Below, one piece after another: positions 23,924-35,220 of a stretch of DNA of 64,000 bases (its first letter is position 1; every line of letters begins with the position of its first letter). Source of the DNA: Pseudopithomyces maydicus (taxonomy: Eukaryota > Ascomycota > Dothideomycetes > Pleosporales > Didymosphaeriaceae); NCBI GenBank assembly GCA_026873275.1, contig JANTUC010000015.1:682001-746000 (forward strand), given 5' to 3'. The notes beneath the pieces were generated by a model. It had not been told where the DNA came from, searched no databases, and was given only the letters and a program-made list of their open reading frames with translations. Position numbers and translations under genes: made by a program.

Positions 23924-24209
23924 TTGTAGTCATGGCCGTAGACACATAGTAGTCTGTCTTCCCATGAGAAGCACCGGTCGCAGTATCGTGCTTTCCTGGG
24001 TCAGCACTCCATTTGCCCAGGTGCGAACTCAGGCACCAGGCTCGGTCTCTACGGATCTATCAGCCAAATCGTTGGTGTTTACAGTCGACCGAGCGCGTCA
24101 AAAACCTAGTTGAGCATCGAGATGGCTTGTGAACGCGTGATACGTCTCCTCTCGGCCAGATAGTATAGCCACGCCTCGTACCAGGCAGGTAAACAGGATG
24201 CGCAGGCAA

Positions 24210-24618
24210 GCTGTACGAGACATTCGCTACTCCAGACCGCACTCATAGGAAGTCGCGACTGAACATGACCGGGTACTGAGAGCGTCAGTCGCCATAAGCA
24301 TGGCCTCATAGACACAGAGCACGAGAGACACAAGCCCAGTAAGCTGTATGAGATACCTCACAGTTTTGCTCCAGCCCAGTAGGCCGCGCTCACAAGGAAG
24401 TCGCGGCTGAACAGGGAGAGCGTGTACCACGAGCATGACACCACAGACACAAAACGCCAGAGATTAAAGCCCAATGAACTATACAAGATATCTCACAGTT
24501 TCGCTACTCCGGGCCGTACTCGTAAGGAAGTCATGACTGGACAGGGCTGGCTAACGAGAGCGTCATCTACCACAAGCATAGCACCAGACACAAAGCACAA
24601 AAGACACAAGACCAGATG
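24210..24618. repeat. Three degenerate ~134-bp tandem repeats
   Basis: Copies begin near 24210 (gctgtacgagac), 24343 (gctgtatgagat) and 24478 (aactatacaagat). Shared landmarks in the same order are gaagtcgcgact / gaagtcgcggct / gaagtcatgact, then gagagcgt and agacacaa. Most differences between copies are C/T or G/A transitions. No coding capacity is conserved among copies. Confidence 0.75.
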
Positions 24619-25352
24619 TTGTGGATCAAGAACTTCATTGATGCTATATACTATCTAGACAACTGACTATCTAAACCGGGCACTCGGCTATGATACTCGC
24701 CCCATCCACGCGAAAGTATAGTGGCCGGCTCCAAACGTTAATTTCACCTGCGCCTCCTCCGGGGTGCCCGGTCCTGTGTGTTAGTGCTGTAGTTAGCTAC
24801 CACAATGTGGTCTCTTGCCCGAAGGCCGTGAGGAAAAAAAGAAGAAAGGAGTGAGGGTGGGCGAGGGGTTTATATAGTGCCCAGGGAGGGCTCGGGGCTT
24901 GGGAGTTAATCCGTTCCGGGGTGGTCACGTGTGGGCAAACGGCGGGCTGGTGCCTAGACGGAGTTAGCGGAGGTGAGAGGTTCATGTGAAGCGGCATATT
25001 TCAGGTGAAAGACGTTGAGGATGTGGTGGGCTAGTACGCGGTGAAGCACACTGGTGCAGAATTGGCGAAAGCGGGAGCGCAGACCACGAAAATGGGACCA
25101 CGGAAAGAGAAAGGCGAGAATAAGCGGAAGCGAGCTTATGGCGCCGATGGCAGCAACATTGATAGATGCGAATGTTATCTGCTGTGCATTTGTTCGGAAG
25201 TGACAACAGCCGGTCTGGCAGGCACGCTCCTCGGTGCCTCACAACAAAGTACACCAGACCACAGTTTCCCACTCCAGTACACGAACCTCAGCTTCAATTC
25301 TGTTCTTCTTCACCTTGTCTGTTCGTTTGACCTTCTCTCACCGTCTGTCACA

Positions 25353-26026
25353 ATGAAGACTGCCTGGCTTAGCTACAGCATCTTGCCTGCCATGGCCGTC
25401 ATGGCCGTCACTGCCGTCAGGAACCTTCCAGGATGTACCTCAACCGACTTGGTATCGACCTCATGGATTAATGTAGCGGGAACCATATCGCTAGATCCTG
25501 TCACTGTAATTTCAAACACTAAGAACGCTGCACCGTTCCCAAACAGCAGCACGACTGTCTATCAACTTCCCTCTGAGCTGCAGCCACCATTCACAATCTC
25601 CAACTTAGAGTCGTTTCCGACATTCCGTCAAGATCCCACTGGATTCTCTCCTACCACTATTGCGAATTTCACTGGATCGTTTTCCACGATCAGTAGAAAC
25701 TCTACCAGATGTTCTAAGAGCATCCAACAACACAATACTGGCACGGGCCTGGCAACGGTATGTCCTTTCGCTTTATCTCGATTTGATACTAATATCATAT
25801 CTACCCTCAGACCCAGCAAAGAGACCATACCACATCTACGCCGCTCTTTAGCCCAAGCCCTTCTTACATGGTGCTTTCAACTTCCTGGGCCGGCAATCAG
25901 TACCGACGATTCCCGAACATGAGCACAAGCGCAAATACAAAGACCTACGCATTTCCTTCAAATATGAAAACCCTCACTACGATCTATACCTATGTGGTTG
26001 ACAAACGCGATGATCGGGGCAACTAG
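25353..26026 (+). CDS. Small Ser/Thr-rich secreted protein of unknown function
   Basis: Two exons, 25353-25757 and 25811-26026, with a well-formed 53-nt intron (GTATGT, branch-like tactaat, CTCAG) joining in frame; 206 aa. I start at ATG 25353 because it gives a signal peptide (MKTAWLSYSILPAMAVMAV), whereas the longer upstream frame does not. The mature protein is rich in Ser, Thr, Asn and Pro with several N-x-S/T sequons. It has only two Cys after the signal. Near the C-terminus it has a dibasic VVDKRDDRGN. No domain recognised. The intron supports it as a real gene; extracellular or cell-wall association is inferred. Confidence 0.65.
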
Positions 26027-26443
26027 GGCTACAGCTTCGACAGGAAGCCCTGGGGACAAACCTGGGCCACTTCGCACTACGAAAGTCCACCAAAGCTGAG
26101 GAATATATGTTCATATATAATAGTTACAATGATATTCGAGTCCGGTGCTATGAGCAAATAAGGGTAACACCACATGCAATGGGAAACTGAGAACACTAAG
26201 GGTTTTCTAGCTACCGGGACAAAGGTCAGAGTGGTGAGCTGCATGCTGGGTTAGATAAGATTTTCGTACAGTAAATGATCTTCATTCAGCTTGATGAACC
26301 TTGGTATAATGTGTGCGAGTGAGAAAAATAAGGATGACAGCAGGCGATAACATAGCTTTCAGAGGTCATCTTTGGACGCCAAGTTCAATTTGCGCAATTT
26401 CAATTTCTGCTGATTTGACGCTCTGTAGTACCATCGCCCCAAT
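26027..26443. other. Intergenic between convergent genes
   Basis: Short AT-rich spacer between the secreted protein gene and the P450. Nothing recognised. Confidence 0.5.
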
Positions 26444-28287
26444 CTAACATGCCGTCTTTACTTCAACAATGGGTCCATTTCTGACAGCCCCAAGTGCATC
26501 CCAAAGTTGGTACTCATCCTCTCTTTCCCGACCAACACCTAGACCTCTCCTACCCGCACCGAGTCCTTTGTCACTCTCGCACTCCCTAATATCGAATCTC
26601 CACATAAAATGAGCAAGCGTAAGTTTCAACTGCAAGTACCCTAGGTTCTTTCCAACGCAACCTCTTATGCCCACCCCGAACGGCTCGAAAGCTTTGCGCA
26701 TCTCATCTATAGTGGATTGAGGATTTGCCGGCGAGGCGACCCAACGCTCTGGAGAAAATTTGAAGGAATCGGGGAAATAGTCCTCGTTATGATGGATGGC
26801 ATACTGTGGGACGCCCACTACCGTGCCTTCTGGGAAGAAATGGCCATCGATGGTCATGCCACCAGGGAGCACAACACGGGGAACATGTGAGGGGACTGGT
26901 GCAAGAAGACGGAGCGACTCTTCTATACAGGCATACAGGTATGCGCAAGAGTTTAGTTCGGTGCCGCCTACGATCTCTGCCGTGGATGTGAAGGTGGAGC
27001 TACGCCGCTTCATTAGACTTGTCAGAGAAGAGAACTTTGTGACGTACCGGACTTCGTCGGATGCCTTTTTCAGGCACTCTGGGTTGTGTACCAAGTAGAA
27101 GAAGGTACCTGCTAAAACGTGGCTGAATGGGTCGGCACCCGCAACAGTCATGTTGAGCGCCTCCGTGTCTAAGTCGAGGGACTGAGGGTACCACCCGCTC
27201 TTTTTGTCTCCGTCAAAAGCGACAAGCTTGGACAAGAAGTCTATGCGATCTTTGAGGCCTTTCTCATTCCCCTCATTGCTTGAAAGACGCAGCTGGACTT
27301 GGTCCTTGCCATAATCGATTAATCGGTTGTTGTCCCGGACAGGCTCTCCGCCAATGATTTCGAAAAGCCGTGAGCGGAGAAACGGACGCACAAGGAACGC
27401 CACAGGCAGATACGAAAGCTCGTGGCAATGTAAGCAAGCGGAGCTTGTACCAAAAGTACAAGAGACTCACCCAGTAAAGTAGCTTTTGAGCTGGCAACAC
27501 ACTGTTTGCAAGATCTCTGTTTTCTTCATCCTGTACGCTCCTAAAATCTCTCCCGAATACCAGCGTCCCCATGATATCGAAGCCCAGATAGACTGACAAC
27601 TGATGAGCATTCCACTTCTTGCCCCAGCCACCGTCTTTGGGCTTCAGGTGCTCGCAACACCGTTGGATCACGTCAATAACAAGTGGTTCGTTCGCTTTGA
27701 GCGAAGCGGTCGCAAAGGCTGGAGTCATCCATCGTCGCTTAACGGCGTGCTTGTCCTTGTCGGTCTCTGTGAAGCTGCTATATGTGCCAGCTGCGATATC
27801 GAAAGTCTTGTAGAACTCTCCCTTCTTCACATTCGCGGTCCGGGTACCGTAGATGGCGTTCAGCGCGGAGGGCGTATTGAAAGAAAGAGTATTGGGAGCT
27901 ATGCGTACGATTGGGCCTGCGGGGCTCTCAACTTTAGCACGAATGGAAACACGCCTTGATGCTCTCTTCATGTCTAACAGCTTGTTGTAGCAACGTACCG
28001 TACTTCTCGTGGTCGAAGAGATGCCATATATGTCGGTCGCCGCTGTAGGCTTGCCACACGAGAGGCCAGCCGCTAAGCTTGTAGCTGAGTGGACCAGGGT
28101 ATTTCGCGAGAGGGTGAAAAAAGACACGATAGACACACAGCGCAATGATCTATGAAGCCGCAACATGAGCAATCTGCCATGCGATAAACAAGTGCGGGGG
28201 CAATCTCACATATCCGATACCCGCAATCACACCACAAAGAATAAGCTGTGATACTGAGCAAGCCAATAACGATGATACCGACAACAT
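26444..28287 (-). CDS. Cytochrome P450 monooxygenase, microsomal
   Basis: Five exons: 28287-28210, 28149-27999, 27916-27471, 27418-27048 and 26999-26444. Introns of 60, 82, 52 and 48 nt all join in frame; 533 aa, a normal fungal P450 length. An N-terminal membrane anchor spans roughly residues 8-32. Then come FHPLAKYPGP (Pro-rich hinge) and HEKYGPIVRIAPNTLSF, typical of fungal secondary-metabolism P450s. Later landmarks are the ExxR helix EESLRLL, PERW and the haem loop FGVGIRGCVGKNLG with Cys463. The oxygen-binding helix reads AGADPFSHVLAG, so the usual acidic-Thr pair (AGxDT) is replaced by Asp-Pro-Phe-Ser. No synthase gene is next to it, so its pathway is unknown. Confidence 0.9.
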
Positions 28288-29336
28288 CTCGAGATGCTTG
28301 TAGAAATTGAAAAGCAAGACGGCCGTGCGATATTCAGTTTAGATATTATATTCCTACAAGAGCGGCATTTCTGCGCCTAGGCTTGCCCCCATGTCAGGTC
28401 TCACTCCGCATGGAAGCGATTGGCAATCCATTACTACCACCGATGACCTGACCGAGAGCTGGTTCGGCAAACGAGCTGTAGAGACGTTGCGGGATTCTGC
28501 GTACATCCGCGGACGTTGCGTTTCTGGCTAGTAAAGTGGGGTGTCGCTCGCGGCCGATGCCGTTGGCAGACGAGCTATCCGACACCAAGCACCACAATTC
28601 CTCCGACCCCAGCTAACGATCAACATTTGAGATTGAGAATAAACTGAAAAATTCATAACATGCTTGCCAAAAGGCCTCTCAAACCGCCAAGCCCAATGAC
28701 GTCATCGTCGACCAACAAGGGAAGACCAGCTTCCGATGAGATATCCTTCAGCTTAGAGCCTCAAAAAAGTAAAGGTCAGTTCCATACGATCGCTTTAGCA
28801 ATGCCTCTGTAGTGATATCGAATCCAGTGACCCAATTTCGCCCATTAATCACTCCTTCGCCGCTGCTGGACCCAAAGGAGCTCGAACGTAGACGGAACAC
28901 GGCGTCTGGATAGCCCCATCACAAAACTCGACAATTTTGCTGTATAATAAACCAAGCTGTCATCCGAAGTAATAGCGTTAATCATGCGCAGCACACAAAC
29001 GACCCTAGACAGCTTTGGAAGCAGAGGACACTGGCGGCCGGACGAGATTACTGTTAGAATCGACAACCAATGTCCCCGGCGTCCACGAGCTGCTTTCGTC
29101 GAGACGAGCAGAACTTTGGGTCCGTTCATTCGAATAAACACAGTTCAGAGTATTGTGTGTAGGCTTCTGGCAAAGAACGAACAGGTCCTTGCGCGACTGT
29201 CAAGGTGCTGAATAGCCTGGATGTTACAGCCCTCCATGTCAAAGATGTTCAAAAACAAGTTCCTCTGTGTAAGAGCCTACTTCAGTACTAACAGGCCCTT
29301 ATCATCAATAAGTGTCTACCGCACACGAAATTCCTT
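28288..29336. other. Intergenic; possible unassigned short genes
   Basis: ATG 28660 begins a 71-codon frame (28660-28774 plus 28813-28913) if a very short 38-nt intron is accepted. A second open frame runs at 28984-29208. Neither matches a family I know, so neither is called. Confidence 0.3.
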
Positions 29337-30280
29337 TTACCGGGCGGCGGGCAGTTCTCGGGCCGGAGTTTCCGAGTCCAATTCCTGAGCTTGTGCTAAA
29401 CCTTGGTGGTATTTTGTGCTCTCCTGACCTACTTGGGGAGCATAACTTCCTTGGTACTGATGACCAACGTTGTAATGGTCTAATTCCGCCGTGTTTTCGT
29501 ACGGGTGAGGTGTCTTTTGTTGTTTTCTTCGTCGCGCAATCAGATAACCGGCCCCGAACACAATCAACAGAGCCGCAGTTCCTCCAATCGCTGCGCCGGC
29601 TATGGCGCCGCCAGATATTTTGCTCGATTTCGATGGCTCTGATAACGGCGAAGGTGTTGGTGAGGTGAACGGGGCATCACCAGTAGGTGTAAACGTAGCC
29701 GTGGAACTGGTGGACGACGGGGACGATGACGAGGACGAGGACGATGTTGCAGTAGCACCCACGGTGGCTGCTACTTTTATCTCGCCTACCTTCCCGCAAC
29801 AATCGGTCGTATCTCCACAACACCATGTATCAGATGTGGGTTTGCCGTCGCAAGGCGTCATCTCCACATTTCCTACGCCGAGGTCCTTATCTCGTGTCAG
29901 TCATGGCTCTGTAAAGGCAACAGTCTCTGGCATACATCCAGGCAATAGCTGGGACAATTCCCCTGTTGCCAGTCTGATTTGGTGCACTCCTCTCTCCAGT
30001 AAGTAGTTTTCCCGCTCGGATTCTCCTCATTCGTTATTTCATTCTGGCATATTCCGTTTAATAGGCAAGCATCGGCCGTAAAGTTGTACCCGACAAGCTC
30101 GCCGCCAAAGGGGACAGATCGGTTAAGCGCGCAGCAGATATTGTAGATCGGGCTCGTTGGATCATTGGAGCATCGTCTTTTTGATTGATCGGTCGTTTCA
30201 GTGCCGTTTGGATGAAAACATCTGCCCTGGACACTGTCGTGTATCGCTACTGCGAGGAGAAAGAATATATATCGACGCAT
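29337..30280 (-). CDS. Single-span membrane protein with Cys-rich ectodomain (Mid2-like architecture)
   Basis: Two exons, 30280-29936 and 29885-29337 (50-nt intron GTATGC...GATAAG), 297 aa. Signal peptide MRRYIFFLLAVAIHDSVQG is followed by a Cys-rich ectodomain: RCFHPNG, CCALNRSV, the pair CPSYC, then MTPCDGKP and WCCGD, DCCGKV. A Ser/Thr/Pro-rich stalk of about 45 residues with a long Ser run follows. The membrane helix is GGTAALLIVFGAGYLIA, then RRRKQQK, then a Tyr/Gln-rich cytosolic tail. This ectodomain-stalk-helix layout is common in fungal surface proteins; wall-stress sensors such as Mid2/Wsc share the layout but not necessarily the function. Many annotated relatives are hypothetical. 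Ligand and partners are unknown. Confidence 0.75.
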
Positions 30281-31099
30281 GGTCAAGCAGCGGTAGGCTC
30301 TTTCGATGGTAAAAAATAGGCTCAATGCGCGAAAACGAGGATGGAAGGAAGAAGGGGAACCGTAAAGTTAAAAAGGCGTTTCAGCTACTGGGAATTACAG
30401 ACATATGGTCAAAGGCTGCGAGGCTGATACTTGGGCGTAAATTCGGACTAGAATACGGTATAACTGCAGGGGCCATCAAGTCCATGATTGGCCGCCGTAC
30501 ATATAGTCCAGTAAGTAATCTGGATGGGCGAATAACGAGCGGCATCAGGCGGGAGTCCGTCGGGGGCCTCTATTTCACCATCCGTGAAGCATTGATCGAT
30601 CGGTTAAGCCTCCCAGGCCTCAAGCCATGTTCATGGTTCAGGACAATACCTACTTTTACGCTGCTCATAACGATAATGGAATGGCTGCAAATCATTTTGT
30701 TCATGGTACTTGCAAGGCTCAAGCCAGGCAAGTGGTTTAGGCCAGGCATGCAGAAAACTGCATACAGCACCAGTGAGCAATCGCCCCTAGCACTAGTGTT
30801 GTAGACGAGCAGGAAGCTCTAGCAGTATTGCGGTTAGGAACAACAGATAAGAACCGACGAGTCGTTCTGTCGAAGGGTCAGATGGATATTCGCCGTCATG
30901 CTCCTAGTGCAGGTGATGGAGGGCCGAGAGGCGGAGCCGCCAAGCGCCGCCGATTTAGCCCCGTTTCGGCACCTTGATGGCTGACGTCGCAAGCCACGGG
31001 GTCGAGAGAGTAGACACGGACGCTCTTTTCCCCAATCTCTCGCCCCTCCCTTCGACTTTTCCTTTACATTGCAGCGTTCTGCAAGTACCCGCATTCATC
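30281..31099. other. Intergenic between divergent genes
   Basis: An open frame at 30325-30804 (159 aa) has no family signature and unusual composition; not called. The last about 120 bases upstream of 31100 are pyrimidine-rich, as expected for the PHO8-type leader. Confidence 0.45.
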
Positions 31100-32938
31100 A
31101 TGGCCGGCAACCGGCCTTTGCTCGCCAGCCGCAACTCGTCAGAGATCTCCAACGACCGTATCGCCGAAGAAGACGCGCTCTTGACCGGCCGCCCTACAAA
31201 GCGTAGCAGCAATGGGAGCAGGGGGTGGGCGTTTTGGAGAGAGATCGGTCTATTCGTGTGGGCCGTCATCGCCACGGCCTTCGTCATTATCCTCGCTGTT
31301 GTCTACCAGAAGTCGCAAGATGTCAAGCACAGCAATCCCACACCGAGCGGCAAGCGCAACCTGGTCTTCATGGTGTCGGACGGTATGGGTCCGACTAGTC
31401 TAAGCCTTACGAGAAGCTTCATGCAATTCCAGAATGGCGCGCCCTTCAGCCAGCAGTTGGTTATCGATCAGCACCTCATAGGGCAGTCGCGCACGCGGTC
31501 GAGCTCGTCCTTGGTCACCGATTCAGCGGCTGGCGCGACGGCTTTTTCTTGTGGCATGAAGAGTTACAATGGGGCCATCTCAGTCACTCCCGATCACGAA
31601 CCGTGCGGAACGGTACTCGAAGCCGCGAAGAAGGCGGGGTACATGACTGGCTTAGTTGTCACAACGAGGATTACGGACGCTACCCCGGCATGCTTCGCCT
31701 CGCACGTGCATCAGCGCTCTGAGGAGGATCGTATTGCGGAACAGATGGTTGGAGACTACCCTCTAGGTCGTGTCGTGGACCTGATGTTCGGCGGCGGGCG
31801 TTGTCATTTCTTGCCCAACTCGGCCGAGCATTCATGCAGAGGAGATGACAAGAACGTTGTCGAGCTCGCAAAGAAGAACGGCTTCAACTACATCGACAAC
31901 CGCAAGGCTTTTGATGGCTTGAAGCGTGGTACTGCCCTCGAATTCCCCATGCTTGGGCTTTTCGCCGAAACAGACATTCCTTACGAGATTGACCGCCGTA
32001 ACGAGACCGACATCTATCCTTCCTTGCAGGAGATGGCAGAAACCGCACTTAAGGCGCTCAGCGATGCGACCAGGGACAGCGACAAGGGCTTTTTCCTTAT
32101 GATCGAAGGCTCTCGCATCGACCACGCTGGCCACCATAATGATCCAGCCGCTCAGGTTCACGAGGTTCTCGCATACGACAAAGCTATGGCTACCGTGCTT
32201 GATTTCATCGAGAAGGATCTTACCCAGACAGTTATGGTGTCTACTTCCGACCACGAGACCGGTGGTCTTTCGACTGCTCGCCGTATGTTTGCTACCCTGG
32301 TTCCCCTACTGCCATCTTCTAGCTAACGCCATTTAGAACTTCATGTAACGTATCCCGAATACGCTTGGTTCCCTGGTGCCCTCGCCAATGCGACCCACTC
32401 CGCAGAGCGCCTCGCCGCTGAGTTCATGGGCTACTTCAACAACCACCCCTCCGAAGACGCTAGAAAGACCTTCGTGAAGAGTTCCATCGAGAATGGCTTG
32501 GGTATTCATGACTATAGCGATGACGAAGTGTCGAAAATCGCGAATGACCCAGCCTCGGCACTATACCGCTACTCCGACATGATTTCCCGACGCTCACAAT
32601 CCGGGTGGTCGACCCACGGCCACTCCGCTGCCGACGTAAACATCTATGCCAGCGACCCTAAGGCTGCGCTCCCGCTTGTGGGTAACCACGAAAACACCGA
32701 GGTTGGCGAGTTCCTGAGGAATTACTTGGGTGTCGATGTTAAGGCTGTGACCAAAGAGCTGAGGAAGAAGGATAAGGAGTTGAAGATGCTGGACACCTCT
32801 GGAGATGAGGTGGGATGGATGGGCAAGATTCCCGAGGAAGGTGAGCGCTTAGATGGACAGACGCATCTTGCCTCCTACAGTGGCGACTTTAAGAAGAGGG
32901 GCATTGAGCATGGTTCGGAATGCGGTTGTGGTCATTAG
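31100..32938 (+). CDS. PHO8: Vacuolar alkaline phosphatase (Pho8-type)
   Basis: Two exons, 31100-32282 and 32337-32938 (54-nt intron with CTAAC branch and TTTAG acceptor), 594 aa. A cytosolic N-tail with a dileucine-like stretch is followed by one membrane anchor (about residues 49-69), giving a type II protein with a lumenal enzyme. Metal and catalytic motifs of alkaline phosphatase are complete: VSDGMG (Asp94), the phosphoserine in VTDSAAGAT (Ser142), EGSRIDHAGH and STSDHETGG. After the splice comes HVTYPEYAWFPG. It hydrolyses phosphomonoesters in the vacuole with Zn and Mg. The C-terminus ends in HGSECGCGH. A longer in-frame start at 30974 exists, but the added part looks like leader sequence. 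Confidence 0.93.
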
Positions 32939-33290
32939 CTATTGAACATCTAGGCTGATTTGCATGGAGTTTGCATTGGGGGCGTTCTAGGTTAGGTCAG
33001 AGCATGATACCGGGTATAGAACCTGTGATTTTTTTTTCTTTTTTTCTTTTTTGAGGAATTTGTGTCTTGCTATACTATCCAAACAATTTAAATACCCTGT
33101 TCTGCTTGACCTTTCTGCCCGAACAATCAGTTAACGGTTCTTCTTTGCCTATCTTTTTCGCATTCGCATTTGGGGATTGAATGGTGTTTGAAGAAGTGCA
33201 CTAAGTGTGTTGTGTGCAATAATTAATGTTTTTTTGGATTCGGGTGCGCTTCGAATAGCTTGAAAGCAAACCTTTCCAGTTTACCTCTCC
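32939..33290. other. Intergenic between convergent genes
   Basis: 3' flank of the phosphatase with a T-rich tract at 33029-33052 that probably marks the 3'-end region. No gene. Confidence 0.5.
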
Positions 33291-34483
33291 TCAATGTACC
33301 AAACACTCCAGCAGAACCTCATTCCATCCGATCCTATCAGGGACTTCTGGAGTATTCTCGTGAGCCTTAAACAATTTCCTTGTATCATCCCGCATTTTCT
33401 TCATGTTTCCTCGAGCACTCGAATCGCAAAACATCCTCGCGGTAGTTCGGCCGCGGCCTTCCAGATCCTGCACTTCCATCGAGCATGGAGTCTCTGCGGT
33501 ACCGTCGAGATTAGTAGGTCGTTGGTTGGCCAGTATCCCAGCTTCCTTCTCCACACCATATACAAGGACGTCCCACGCCCGAAACGCAAGATGCCACAAG
33601 TGTATAATGAGAAGAACACAACACAGCGCAACGTCGAATCCGCCTGAGACATACATGTCTGTGTTGATCTTGTGACATCTTTTCAACACTGTCATATTCG
33701 GATTCGCTAGATCCAAAAAATTCTCGGGCCAGAGAGGATTGTAGTCATCGCATGCCGCCCAGTTTACGCCCAGCAGGCTGAAAAACATGGTAATATGTAC
33801 GGCGAGAAAGGTAGATAGGGCGATATCGTAGAGAGTCAGGAGAATGAGTCGCGCAGCGGGTGGTAGATGTGCCGTGAGCAGCGGGTGATATGTACGTGTT
33901 GGGTGCGTGGGGAGGGGGACGGTTTTGCGAACGGTGCTCGATTCGGAAAAGCCATCAGATTGATCGATTGAGTGCGAATCAAAATCGTATATTGGTGAGA
34001 ATGAGCATGGGCGATGCCGTGGTTTCAAGTTTTCGGTGGGCCTGTACGATGCGTGTCCTCTTTCGAATCGAAGACCATGGAAATAATCTAAAGCGACCAG
34101 GGAGTGCAGGCTGTCGACTGGGATCTATGTTCAATTCAGCTAAGATGATCACCGATACCAATTATTCTCCTCGGAGCCTTGGGAAAGGTTTGTGTATTGC
34201 GTATCCGACGTGCAACATGTCGGGTATGACCGCCAACGGAAAGACCAACCAGGACAAATAGAAAGGCCCACAATAGCCCTCTTCCGCCAGTGAATTGTAC
34301 CTTGTTGAATTCTTCCGTCCAATCGTCTGGCATGTCGTAGTCATCGTGGATGTGTGTGCTGGAGATGTGCCAGATAAGCGTAGGAAGAGTAATCAATGCC
34401 GTGATAACATGTATGCTGTACGAAGTCAGGAGGGTATCCAGGCGTTTCATAAGTGGGTATCGCTCCGTCATCGAAGCCTTCAT
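33291..34483 (-). CDS. Multi-span membrane protein of unknown function
   Basis: Two exons, 34483-34159 and 34117-33291, joined in frame over a short 41-nt intron (GTATCG...TCCCAG), 383 aa. Helices are seen at SIHVITALITLPTLIWHI, GLLWAFLFVLVGLSVGG, LILLTLYDIALSTFLAVHIT and VALCCVLLIIHLWHLAFRAW, so about four spans. A polar loop of about 90 residues lies between helices two and three, and there is a polar C-terminal tail. I do not recognise a family. The intron is shorter than the others in this window. The alternative is two separate small genes, but the join restores one continuous frame with a sensible protein, so I favour one gene. Confidence 0.6.
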
Positions 34484-35220
34484 GCTAAGTACAGGTAGCC
34501 TTTCGGCAAAAGTAAAGCAATGCTAGCGGTGCCGGTACGGATTAGGTCCAGAAGGAAATGAAGCAGTGTCCGTGATCCTCGGGCTGGCCTTAGAAAACGG
34601 CCTTACCACAGAAGTCGGAACCAGGAAGGTGCACATGTGTTTCAAAGGAAGGAAAGACCTAATAAGCGACCCTTGGGGAACTTGTAAAAAGGAAAAAAAG
34701 CGAACAATATCTTTTTAGTCATTCGTAAATACAGCTTCAAGTAATGGTGCCGTTCTACTCCCAGGGTCTTGACCCTCGTTCCCTGAACTCTTTTACTCGC
34801 CTATTTTTTCCCCGAACCTTATACCGTAAACGCTTCGCAGGCCCCCATATAGACATAGCCTACGCTTTCATTTGGAGTTACATAGTGAAAACAAGATCAA
34901 GCAATCAAGATGCCGCCCAAATGCCAAAACGCCTCGCTAAAGATAGTAATAAACCGAAACATGCTAAACAAGGGAACAGAAAACAGAAACATACAAATGA
35001 CCGGTACTGGGGGTATAACTTGAGCGTCGGTTGGAGACGAAAGAATGTACATAAAAACCGGAGGAAATTTTGAATACATGACCGAGCCCTATTTACTGGG
35101 ATCGGATGCTGTGTCTGTAATTGCAACATCATGATTTCCGGCGCTAATGTTGCCACTGCGCGTAGAAATAGGATCCTCGGTCTTGTAGCGAATGTCATAT
35201 CATGTATCAGACAAGTCTGC
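34484..35220. other. Intergenic, nothing recognised
   Basis: Upstream of the membrane protein gene and 3' flank of the regulator gene. Confidence 0.5.

Larger units (their letters stand above)
22843..25352. other. Repeat-rich intergenic region
   Basis: Between two divergent genes. No credible gene. It contains the hexanucleotide array at 23855-23923 and the degenerate tandem repeat at 24210-24618, described separately. Confidence 0.5.

Noticed and set aside
23747..23929. Ala-Val repeat protein over the hexanucleotide array
   Set aside because: It is a by-product of the microsatellite; no conserved start, and every frame is low-complexity.
28660..28913. Possible 71-aa two-exon gene
   Set aside because: Needs a 38-nt intron, shorter than any supported intron here, and the product matches nothing I know. 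Left as a note only.
30325..30804. 159-codon open frame between the Cys-rich surface protein and PHO8
   Set aside because: No family, no intron and odd composition; it overlaps the promoter regions of both neighbours.
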